Below are positions 1 to 5,933 of a stretch of 5,933 nucleotides of DNA, in pieces. How positions within the stretch are numbered: the stretch's first letter is position 1; the number at the start of each line of letters is the position of its first letter. The stretch lies in the NCBI GenBank assembly GCA_937890655.1, contig CALADT010000051.1, positions 1 to 5,933 of the forward strand, read 5' to 3'. The notes under the pieces are model-generated. The model was not told the DNA's origin, did no database searches, and saw only the letters and a list, made by a program, of their open reading frames with translations. The stretch comes from an uncultured Mucispirillum sp. (GTDB taxonomy: Bacteria; Chrysiogenota; Deferribacteres; Deferribacterales; Mucispirillaceae). The position numbers and the translations under genes were made by a program.

Positions 1-1
1 T

Positions 2-1414
2 TTTATAAATATGGTGTTTAATAATAATGCTCAAACAAAATTATTTGATGTTATGTTAAACTATGGTACCAGTAACGATATATCTATACATGTTTATCTT
101 GCCATATTTGCATATTTAATTGTGTTATTCCAAGCTATTTATTTAAGACTTATAACATATAATATATTTATATCATTTATTAGCTTTGCATTCGGTGTTA
201 TATTAGTCTTTATTGTGCCAATGCCAGGATGGTTTTACTGGATCATGCCATTTTGGGTATATTTCTTTGCTCAATCATCAAAACGAAGTATTTTGTTTTT
301 TGTGCTTATGCAAGTATTATATTTAAGCTATTTTGCAATCATACCAACATCAGATTTTCTAAGAGTATTACCATTTTTAAGTAGTGATACTAATAATACT
401 ATATATTATTTATTATCAAGTTATATAGATATGGAAGTTTTGATTAGTGTAATATTTACTCTATCACTGGCAGTTTATATGATAACAGTATTTTGGATAT
501 ATAAAAGAAGTATTGAAAATTATGCTAAATATAAGTTTGTTTCGCAACCATTTTTAATAGGGATTGGTGGTAATAGTGGGGTAGGGAAATCCCGTATTGC
601 AAGTGCTATCAATTCATTATTTGGAGAAGATAAAATCACTAATTTAAAAGGTGATGATATGCATAAATGGGAAAGAGGTGATACAAATTGGACAACATAT
701 ACTCATCTTGACCCTATTGCTAATGATTTATATTATGATTATAATCAGTTGCTTTCATTAAAAAATAAAAAGAATATATTAAGAAGACATTATGATCATA
801 ATACAGGTAAATTTATTCATAATATTAAAGTAAAATCTAATACAGTTATACTTTATGATGGACTCCATCCATTTTATATAAAACAAATGCGTAACTTATT
901 TGATTTAAAAATATTTATAAGTCCTGACCCTATGCTTGCTAAATATTGGAAAGTGCAAAGAGATGTAAAAGAAAGAGGATATACGTTAGAAAAAGTTTTA
1001 GAACAAATTGATAAAAGAATGAAAGATTACGAATCATATATTGCACCACAAGCACAGATTGCAGATATTTTAATAACTGTAAAACCAGTTAAACCATTAA
1101 CTAGTAATGATTTACTAGGGGATAGGCCTGAAACAATGCTTTCTTTAAAAGTGTGTAATTCTATTTATTTAGAACCGTTTGTTAATAAAATAAATAGTAT
1201 ATCATCTATAAAAGTGGAATATAGATATTTAGATTTTGATTATCAAGAATTAAATATTTATGGTTATGCTTCTGCAGAAGATATTGCTATGGTAGGTAAT
1301 GAATTTGAAACTATATCTTATGGTTTTAAAGCACCAGAATATAAAGATGAAAATGCTGGAATAATACAATTATTATTATTGTATTATATTTTTGAGGTGA
1401 TTAATAATGAATAA
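2..1414 (+). CDS. Membrane protein with C-terminal phosphoribulokinase/uridine kinase-like domain (5' partial)
   Basis: The frame is open to the left edge. The first Met is at base 11, but three sense codons precede it and no ribosome site is visible, so the true start probably lies outside the window. Numbering from that Met, residues about 26-165 hold roughly five hydrophobic segments, including PMPGWFYWIMPF (71-82), resembling the end of a GT-C-like polytopic protein. The last segment is followed by YKRSIENYAKYK, which predicts that the kinase lies in the cytoplasm. The kinase (about 180-360) has Walker A GGNSGVGKS (186-194), GDDMHKWERGD (214-224), THLDPIANDL (231-240), YDHNTGKF (261-268), YDGLHPFY (282-289), a QRDVKERG lid (316-323) and IAPQAQIADI (344-353). 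These match the plant/cyanobacterial phosphoribulokinase pattern (THLDP.AND, Y.H.TG, EGLHP.Y, QRD..ERG) better than uridine kinase. The regulatory P-loop Cys of plant PRK is Val191 here. About 100 residues of mixed sequence follow. The substrate is unknown; the family call is firm, a Calvin-cycle role unlikely. It overlaps the aldolase gene. Confidence 0.8.
   Translation, partial: FINMVFNNNAQTKLFDVMLNYGTSNDISIHVYLAIFAYLIVLFQAIYLRLITYNIFISFISFAFGVILVFIVPMPGWFYWIMPFWVYFFAQSSKRSILFFVLMQVLYLSYFAIIPTSDFLRVLPFLSSDTNNTIYYLLSSYIDMEVLISVIFTLSLAVYMITVFWIYKRSIENYAKYKFVSQPFLIGIGGNSGVGKSRIASAINSLFGEDKITNLKGDDMHKWERGDTNWTTYTHLDPIANDLYYDYNQLLSLKNKKNILRRHYDHNTGKFIHNIKVKSNTVILYDGLHPFYIKQMRNLFDLKIFISPDPMLAKYWKVQRDVKERGYTLEKVLEQIDKRMKDYESYIAPQAQIADILITVKPVKPLTSNDLLGDRPETMLSLKVCNSIYLEPFVNKINSISSIKVEYRYLDFDYQELNIYGYASAEDIAMVGNEFETISYGFKAPEYKDENAGIIQLLLLYYIFEVINNE
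1394..1401 (+). promoter_or_regulatory. Ribosome binding site of the aldolase gene
   Basis: GAGGTGAT ends 5 bases before the ATG at 1407 and is a near-perfect complement of the 16S rRNA 3' end. It lies inside the last codons of the upstream kinase gene. This fixes the aldolase start and indicates that the two genes are co-transcribed and probably translationally coupled. Confidence 0.85.
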
Positions 1415-2246
1415 ATATATTAATGAATTAATAGAAATATCCCATAATATAGGTTTAAATACTGCTTATATTCAAGGGGGTGGTGGTAACACTTCATATA
1501 AAGATGATAAATATTTATATGTAAAAGCATCTGGTATATTATTAAAAAATATGGATGAAGAAAAAGGGATAGCTGTTCTTGATTTAAACAATTTAAATAA
1601 TTATCTTAATAATCCCAATAAAGATGAAAATATATATTCAAAAGATGTTTCTGCATTTTTGATAAATAACAATAAACCATCTATTGAAGCAGGTTTACAT
1701 GCAACAATACCACATAAATTTGTTATACACTCCCATAGCGTATATAGTAATGTTATAGCATGTTCTCAAGAATATAAGGATATTTTAGATAATATATTAC
1801 AAGGCAATTATATTTTCATTCCATATGCAACTCCAGGAGTAGAATTAATTATTGAGTATAACAATATATTAAATCAAAATAAAGAGTGTGACACAATAAT
1901 ATTACAAAATCATGGGTTTATTACCTTTGGAGATACAAAAGAAGAAGCTCTAAATAACCATAATAATATAAATGAAAAAATAAAAAATGCACTAAAGTTA
2001 GATGAGTTTAGTATTGAATACTATAAAGATAGTAATATTGAAAAATTCTTATTTCCTGACCAAGTAGTATATGCAAAAAACAACATAGATAAAACAAATA
2101 TAGCATATATAGAAACTATTGCAGCTTATTTTTATATACTAGAACAAATTCAAAAGTTATCACTAACTCCAAACTATTTAACAGATATGAATGTAAATAG
2201 CATACTCGGAATGGATAGTGAGAAATATCGTGCTAAATTAGTTTAG
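1407..2246 (+). CDS. Class II aldolase/adducin family protein
   Basis: This 279-residue protein looks like a soluble, metal-dependent class II aldolase (relatives: fuculose-1-P and rhamnulose-1-P aldolases, L-ribulose-5-P 4-epimerase). Seen in the sequence: the phosphate-binding loop GGGGNTS (24-30) and KASG (40-43), an acidic residue plus His in EAGLHAT (E94, H98), the metal pair HSHS (H108, H110), and the third metal His in QNHG (H169). The family's divalent-metal chemistry cleaves or forms ketose 1-phosphates, giving dihydroxyacetone phosphate and an aldehyde. The protein is longer than the usual single-domain members of about 210-230 residues. Its C-terminal part has FPDQVVYAK (216-224) and a final GMDSEKYRAKL, reminiscent of the aldolase part of bifunctional rhamnulose-phosphate aldolase/dehydrogenases; no dehydrogenase domain follows. 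It overlaps the kinase gene by 8 bases and has a strong ribosome site. The substrate cannot be read from sequence. A product for the adjacent polysaccharide pathway is inferred from context. Confidence 0.88.
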   Translation: MNKYINELIEISHNIGLNTAYIQGGGGNTSYKDDKYLYVKASGILLKNMDEEKGIAVLDLNNLNNYLNNPNKDENIYSKDVSAFLINNNKPSIEAGLHATIPHKFVIHSHSVYSNVIACSQEYKDILDNILQGNYIFIPYATPGVELIIEYNNILNQNKECDTIILQNHGFITFGDTKEEALNNHNNINEKIKNALKLDEFSIEYYKDSNIEKFLFPDQVVYAKNNIDKTNIAYIETIAAYFYILEQIQKLSLTPNYLTDMNVNSILGMDSEKYRAKLV

Positions 2247-2248
2247 GT

Positions 2249-2283
2249 ATGTATATTAATATTATAAATTATAATAAATACAT
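2249..2283. terminator. AT-only inverted repeat between convergent genes, possible weak bidirectional terminator
   Basis: ATGTAT (2249-2254) pairs with ATACAT (2278-2283), and inside it TATTATA (2260-2266) pairs with TATAATA (2270-2276) around a 3-base loop. A 5-base bulge on one side and a single base on the other separate the two stems. The element fills almost the whole 38-base gap between the stop codons of the two convergent gene sets, where a shared terminator would be expected. It has almost no G or C and no clear T tract, so it is thermodynamically weak. In so AT-rich a sequence it may be chance. Confidence 0.35.
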
Positions 2284-2284
2284 A

Positions 2285-2908
2285 TTATTTCCATAAGTCT
2301 ACTTTTTTCGTGCATACGGCATCTATTTCCATACAATTTAATAGGCTTTTAAAAGTAGGTATTTGTTCTAATGGATGGTGTTGTAATTCTGGAGAAACAA
2401 TACATATTTTGAACCCTGCATTTTTTAATCTATTATAATATTCTATATTAAGTGGCATATGTGTGAAACAATCCACCCATACCCATTTCGCTTTATTTTT
2501 GAAAGCCAAAGCATACTCTATAGGTTCTCTTTCTGAAAATCTAACCGCTAAATTTTCAGGTGTAAAACCTTTGATTTCATTATTATATGCTTTTTCTGCA
2601 TAAATTGCAAAATATGGCATTGATAAATCAAGAAAAAACCAATTTTGTATTTTATATTTATTCATTAAATCAATACATAACTGTTCTACACCCTCTGTTT
2701 TTACATTTAAAATCATAGGGCCTTTATGATTCCACATTTTTAATATATCCTCAAACTTCTCAGGAAAAGGTTTTTCATGATGATGTAGTGGGTCATGATG
2801 TAAAACTAAATCATTTTCATGATATCTAATATCTAACTCTATTCCATTTTCTAAAGGAACATTTTTTAATTGTTCTAATGTGTTTATTCTGTGATTAATG
2901 TATTGCAT
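2285..2908 (-). CDS. Glycerophosphodiester phosphodiesterase-like protein of a polysaccharide locus
   Basis: This 207-residue protein has no signal peptide or membrane segment. It keeps the core signatures of the GDPD/PI-PLC-like TIM-barrel phosphodiesterases: NHRIN (H6, R7) for the usual HRG, ELDIR (E24, D26) for the metal-binding E-x-D, and LHHDP (H38, D39) for the second catalytic HD. It continues with ILNVKTEG (66-73), FFLDLSMP (91-98), WVWVDCFTH (142-150) and CIVSPEL (169-175). It is shorter than the usual enzymes of about 240-300 residues and lacks the Gly of HRG. From memory, similar short proteins occur as unassigned genes in capsule and lipopolysaccharide clusters. It is the last gene of the minus-strand set, 11 bases after the membrane glycosyltransferase, with its own AGGT ribosome site and an ATG start. 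Family knowledge suggests phosphodiester chemistry. A role in forming, trimming or recycling a glycerol- or polyol-phosphate group is inferred from context, and the exact reaction is unknown. Confidence 0.78.
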   Translation of the reverse strand: MQYINHRINTLEQLKNVPLENGIELDIRYHENDLVLHHDPLHHHEKPFPEKFEDILKMWNHKGPMILNVKTEGVEQLCIDLMNKYKIQNWFFLDLSMPYFAIYAEKAYNNEIKGFTPENLAVRFSEREPIEYALAFKNKAKWVWVDCFTHMPLNIEYYNRLKNAGFKICIVSPELQHHPLEQIPTFKSLLNCMEIDAVCTKKVDLWK

Positions 2909-2913
2909 AATAA

Positions 2914-2918
2914 CCTCA
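2914..2918 (-). promoter_or_regulatory. Ribosome binding site of the GDPD-like gene
   Basis: On the minus strand TGAGG lies 5 bases upstream of the ATG at 2908, immediately after the TAA of the preceding gene (2922-2920). It supports the chosen start and a continuous transcript from the membrane glycosyltransferase into this gene. Confidence 0.7.
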
Positions 2919-2919
2919 A

Positions 2920-3726
2920 TTATTTAAAATAATCTAATATACGTCCTTTTGAACTTATAAAAATAAGATACTTATCAATTTCTTTATCTGCGGTATTTTC
3001 AATAAAAAATTTATGTTTATCTTTACACTTATTATAATAATTTTTATCAACTATGAAAAATGATTTTCTATATAAATTGCATTTTGATAAGAAACTTATG
3101 CTACCTGCTTCTATTTTACCATTACTTAACTCATATATGATATGTGCTGGATCATGGTAACCATAACCATATGTAATATCATTATTATTAAAGTAATTTA
3201 TCATTTCCTTAAATGTATTAATTTCTTTATCTTCAAGAAGATATATGTATGTTGAGAGCTTGCCTCTTGGGTTTTCAGTATATGTATTGTAAAGTACAGC
3301 ACTACCATGAATAAATAACATGAAAATAAATATATAACTTATTAGATATTTTTTTAATTTATAAGTAGTCATCATATAAAAAATAAGAATAATAGGAACA
3401 TAAATGAGAGTAGTATAGTAGTATCGTGGTCTATATACTGGATAAAATATAATCAATAAAATATATTCAACTGTTAAACATAAAAATAAATATATAAATA
3501 AATCTATGTATATATTCTTATTTATTATTAGTAAGTATATAAGAATATATATAAATAAAGTAATTGCAATATAAATGGATATGTTAGATATAATTGAAAT
3601 AAAATTATCATAATGATATATGGTAAAAATTTGATTAAAAATAGATTCTGCTTTATTAATACTAAAAGATTTAAATGTGTTAATTATGCTAAAACATATA
3701 TAGGAACAATGCTTCCTAATAAATAT
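2920..3726 (-). pseudogene. C-terminal part of frameshifted GT-C-like membrane glycosyltransferase
   Basis: This stretch stays open without a stop from 3726 to the TAA at 2920, one frame away from the N-terminal part (3684-4442). A TTG at 3456 could be called as a start, but it sits in the middle of a membrane helix (EYILLIIFYPV), has no convincing ribosome site, and 77 further sense codons link it back to the upstream piece. The translation gives about four membrane segments (NFISIISNISIYIAITLFIY, a helix before YPVYRPRYYYT, LIYVPIILIFYMM, LISYIFIFMLFIHG). A hydrophilic tail of about 110 residues follows, probably facing the periplasm or outside. It contains YGYGYHDPAHIIYELSNGKI, which resembles the soluble C-terminal end of GT-C-like proteins in polysaccharide clusters. 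Without the N-terminal part it lacks a start and the first-loop Asp of the family. It is therefore a fragment of one gene unless the frameshift is a sequencing error. Confidence 0.75.
3684..3726 (-). other. Frameshift interval in the membrane glycosyltransferase gene
   Basis: The N-terminal frame ends at the TAA 3686-3684. The downstream frame is blocked upstream by a TAA at 3729-3727. The shift must therefore lie within these 43 bases. Adding one T to the minus-strand T4 run (A4 at 3691-3694 on the plus strand) turns GTT TTA GCA TAA into GTT TTT AGC ATA ATT and joins IYVF to SIINTF. Removing one TA from the ATATATA at 3696-3702 would also restore the frame. The sequence cannot tell a real mutation from a consensus error. 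Confidence 0.8.
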
Positions 3727-4442
3727 TTATTTATCATATAAGCTATCAATGCACTAATAATACCATATAAGCTAAATTTCATAAATCTTACTGATATTAT
3801 TTTATTATCTATATTTTTAGTTATAATATATTTGATATATAGAAAAATTGTTGTTACCAATAGTGGAAATATTAAATATATAGTTGTTTTTAAACTATTT
3901 AAGCTTGTATAGAAAATAATAAATAGATACAATATTAAGTGTATCTTTTTATAAGCTTTATTTTGGGTAATATATATAAAAAAAGCAATAATGAAAAAGA
4001 AAGTAATGAAAACAGTTAATTGAAATGAGCTAATTAATGAAGCATATATATAGTGATTACCAACAGGTATAAGTAATATAAGCATAGTTAAATAAGCATA
4101 TTTACGTTCAATATTTAATGATTTATATAATATTATTATAGATAATAATATTAGCAAATACATTAAAACATTTGCAATTATTCTAACAGTATTAAAATCA
4201 TTAAAAATGTATAATAATGGTGCATAAAAATTGGAAGCCCAAAAAAAACGATACTCTGTTGGATAGTAGTAATCAGTTGGAAAAATACTAAATGATTTTG
4301 CTATTAAGTCTGAAACTAAAAACATCGCTCCAGTATCACCTGTGGTCATACTATAAGGTTTAACTACCTGTAATATGATCCAAAATAGAAACATGAATAC
4401 CATTAGTAATAAATAAATATTATTTTTAATTATTTTAAGCAT
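3684..4442 (-). CDS. N-terminal part of frameshifted GT-C-like membrane glycosyltransferase
   Basis: This 252-residue protein is strongly hydrophobic, with a first membrane helix at about 9-27 and roughly six more by residue 245. After the first helix comes a loop with TTGDTGAMFLVSDLIAKS (33-50). An acidic residue in this first outer loop (D36 here) is the usual catalytic signature of GT-C glycosyltransferases that use lipid-linked sugars. The later LNSLKTTIYLIFPLL (181-195) also has the look of this superfamily. The reading stops after PIYVLA, but the next frame continues as SIINTFKSFSINK and runs on to 2920. Repaired, the gene (4442 to 2920) would encode about 507 residues, a normal GT-C length. 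The ATG at 4442 has AGGTGA three bases upstream and overlaps the end of the glycerophosphotransferase-like gene by 13 bases, so translation is probably coupled. Donor and acceptor cannot be inferred, and no close family member was recognised by name. Confidence 0.75.
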   Translation of the reverse strand: MLKIIKNNIYLLLMVFMFLFWIILQVVKPYSMTTGDTGAMFLVSDLIAKSFSIFPTDYYYPTEYRFFWASNFYAPLLYIFNDFNTVRIIANVLMYLLILLSIIILYKSLNIERKYAYLTMLILLIPVGNHYIYASLISSFQLTVFITFFFIIAFFIYITQNKAYKKIHLILYLFIIFYTSLNSLKTTIYLIFPLLVTTIFLYIKYIITKNIDNKIISVRFMKFSLYGIISALIAYMINKYLLGSIVPIYVLA

Positions 4443-5932
4443 ATTTCACCTATTATATGTTTAATCTTTTCATTAGCTTGTGGATAGTTCACCATTATTT
4501 TATTAGTAAATTCATTTCTTATATTTACTAAATAATCGTTGCTATTTAATATTACATTATCTATAAAATCAATAATATTTTCCTCGTTATATGCAATATA
4601 TACATGTTCTAAACATTTAACCCCTAATTTATTAAATTTCTCATTAATATCATTATGAGATTTTAGCATATAACAGCAGGGTTGGAATGTATAAAAATAC
4701 TCCACTAAAAAAGAACCACTATCTTGAATAATACCATCTGAATTGGCAAAAATTTCAAGATAATCACCCTCTGTGCTGTATGTGATATTTGAATATGATT
4801 TCATTTTACTAATATAATTATTAACTTTTTCTTCCCCCCATTTATTATTTTTTCTTAATACAGTAAATAAAACAGGGTGTGGCCTAAAAACAAAATCAAT
4901 ATTAGGGTACTTTTGAGGTAATTCTAAAAAGAAATCAGCATATTTTTCAAAATTAGATAATGATAATATTTTATTCATACCACCATCAATACTATGATGC
5001 GGTGCTATTATAATACACTTTTTATTTCTAGGTTTAGCATTTTGAAGATAGGTATATAATTTATCCATTTTTGCATAACCTACAATTTCTGCATTTAAAG
5101 CATCACATCTACCATATGTTTTATACTCTTTATAATTGATATCTGTTTCTAAAAATACTTTCCAAAAACTATTATAATTATCTAAAGCATATATGTATCT
5201 ATCATATATTGACCTAAAAAAACCATAATTGATATGGATAGAAAGTATATTATTAAGAACAGCATAATAAGGATTATATATTGAATAAGATACATCATAA
5301 GGAGAAGGGAAACAGACAATATCTTTATCCAGCATAATATTTTTATATTCTATTATTTCATTTGTGTCCATATTAACAGATACAGCTAATTTCGTATATG
5401 AATATTTTGATTTTAATTCGTTATAAGTATCAATTAAAATACGAAAATTTTCTTCTTTACTAAATCTTACATCAGGGATTACATATAAATGAATTTTATA
5501 GTTATTATCTTTTTCTAATAAATTCATTAATGATTCAGCAGGGAACATGCTTGCCATATTTACCATAAATAATATATTAATTTTATCTTGATTTTTTATT
5601 ATTTCTAATTTTTGTTTATAGTTATTATGTATTGTTACTAAATCATTAATATACTCATTATTTTCTGTATGATTAATGATATTATTATTGATTATTATAT
5701 TATATAGTTCAATATTTTGTTTTTTAATATATTTTAATATTTTTTTAGGATTTTCAGCAGAAGACCCTTGTAATACTTTTCGTTTTATTAATGGATATTT
5801 ATATTTGGATAGTAGGGTATAGCTAAATTTAGTTGGAATAATAATATTTTTATTCATAAAGTTTTCTGGTATAAACAATGAATATCTAAATCCATTATTT
5901 ACTAATAAATCTGTTAATTTAAATTCATAATT
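4430..5932 (-). CDS. CDP-glycerol glycerophosphotransferase-like multidomain protein (5' partial)
   Basis: The frame is open to the right edge. A TTG at 5878 can be read as a start, but 18 sense codons precede it (NYEFKLTDLLVNNGFRYS...) and they read as protein, so the real start is beyond the window. Numbering from that TTG, residues 1-60 (YPLIKRKVLQG, ENPKKILKYIKK) resemble the end of a rhamnan-synthesis F (RgpF)-like domain. A GT-B fold follows. Its first half begins at NILFMVNMASMFPAESLMNL (101-120) and includes PSPYDVSY (191-198) and a GYAKMD linker (267-272). Its second half has IIIAPHHSI (289-297), FRPHP (331-335) and SDGIIQDSGSFLVEYFY (380-396), the pattern of TagF-type CDP-glycerol glycerophosphotransferases, where His residues of the first two motifs matter for catalysis. 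Family members transfer glycerol- or polyol-phosphate from a CDP donor to a growing polymer at the membrane. It is the first visible minus-strand gene and overlaps the membrane glycosyltransferase by 13 bases. The exact polyol and any upstream domains are unseen. Confidence 0.83.
   Translation of the reverse strand, partial: NYEFKLTDLLVNNGFRYSLFIPENFMNKNIIIPTKFSYTLLSKYKYPLIKRKVLQGSSAENPKKILKYIKKQNIELYNIIINNNIINHTENNEYINDLVTIHNNYKQKLEIIKNQDKINILFMVNMASMFPAESLMNLLEKDNNYKIHLYVIPDVRFSKEENFRILIDTYNELKSKYSYTKLAVSVNMDTNEIIEYKNIMLDKDIVCFPSPYDVSYSIYNPYYAVLNNILSIHINYGFFRSIYDRYIYALDNYNSFWKVFLETDINYKEYKTYGRCDALNAEIVGYAKMDKLYTYLQNAKPRNKKCIIIAPHHSIDGGMNKILSLSNFEKYADFFLELPQKYPNIDFVFRPHPVLFTVLRKNNKWGEEKVNNYISKMKSYSNITYSTEGDYLEIFANSDGIIQDSGSFLVEYFYTFQPCCYMLKSHNDINEKFNKLGVKCLEHVYIAYNEENIIDFIDNVILNSNDYLVNIRNEFTNKIMVNYPQANEKIKHIIGEICLK
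4446..4451 (-). promoter_or_regulatory. Ribosome binding site of the membrane glycosyltransferase gene
   Basis: AGGTGA on the minus strand ends 3 bases before the ATG at 4442, which is a short spacing. It lies inside the end of the upstream glycerophosphotransferase-like gene. Together with the 13-base overlap it supports this start and translational coupling. Confidence 0.65.
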
Positions 5933-5933
5933 A

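Noticed and set aside
11..13. ATG at 11 as the true start of the membrane-kinase gene
   Set aside because: Only ten bases precede it, all in open frame, with no ribosome site visible. The membrane part looks like the end of a larger polytopic protein.
550..1090. A Calvin-cycle phosphoribulokinase or a housekeeping uridine kinase
   Set aside because: No carbon-fixation genes are nearby, and the domain is fused to membrane helices in a polysaccharide context. The motifs also differ from those of uridine kinase.
2920..3456. A stand-alone 178-residue gene starting at the TTG 3456
   Set aside because: The frame is open for a further 90 codons upstream, the TTG lies inside a membrane helix, and there is no ribosome site. 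It is better explained as the tail of the frameshifted upstream gene.
3460..3680. Dense TATA/ATAAATA-like strings as promoters between the two minus-strand open frames
   Set aside because: They lie in sequence that reads continuously as membrane protein in the downstream frame. In so AT-rich a genome such -10-like strings are expected by chance.
3684..3700. Programmed -1 ribosomal frameshifting joining the two glycosyltransferase pieces
   Set aside because: No convincing slippery heptamer (X XXY YYZ) in the correct phase and no stable downstream hairpin were seen. A simple base deletion or sequencing error is more economical.
4430..5878. TTG at 5878 as the true start of the glycerophosphotransferase-like gene
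   Set aside because: The frame continues open to the window edge with protein-like sequence and no clear Shine-Dalgarno site, so the gene is treated as truncated by the window.
1..5933. CRISPR arrays, tRNA/rRNA genes, insertion sequences or attachment sites
   Set aside because: No spaced direct repeats, structured GC-rich RNA segments, transposase motifs or terminal repeats were seen. Almost the whole window is protein-coding.

Overview
The window is a slice of a surface-polysaccharide or teichoic-acid-like (phosphopolyol) biosynthesis locus from a very AT-rich bacterium. By eye only about a quarter of the bases are G or C, and codons are strongly A/T-ending with AGA for most arginines. TGG encodes Trp and no in-frame TGA is read through, so the ordinary bacterial code applies. 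Shine-Dalgarno sites of the GAGGT/AGGTGA type precede three genes. These traits fit genera such as Brachyspira, Campylobacter/Arcobacter, Fusobacterium or low-GC Clostridia. The sequence alone does not decide between them.

The layout is two convergent gene sets. On the plus strand (left edge to 2246) a polytopic membrane protein, open at the left edge, is fused to a cytoplasmic kinase domain that looks most like phosphoribulokinase. It overlaps a class II aldolase/adducin family gene by 8 bases. On the minus strand (right edge to 2285) are, in transcription order: a multidomain CDP-glycerol glycerophosphotransferase-like gene open at the right edge; a GT-C-like membrane glycosyltransferase broken into two reading frames by a frameshift near 3684-3726; and a small protein related to glycerophosphodiester phosphodiesterases. 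The two sets meet in a 38-bp gap filled by an AT-only inverted repeat that may act as a weak bidirectional terminator. No promoter, RNA gene, mobile element or CRISPR array was seen. Both sets are probably driven from promoters outside the window.

Functional reading (inference): the minus-strand set assembles or modifies a glycan containing polyol-phosphate or phosphodiester groups. The plus-strand kinase-aldolase pair may make or break down an unusual phosphorylated ketose for it. A PRK-type kinase places phosphate on C1 of a ketopentose phosphate, and class II aldolases act on ketose 1-phosphates, so the two could be consecutive steps. This possible membrane-tethered PRK-like/aldolase module is the most interesting thing in the window. 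The second notable point is the frameshifted glycosyltransferase, where one added base would restore a continuous protein of about 507 residues.
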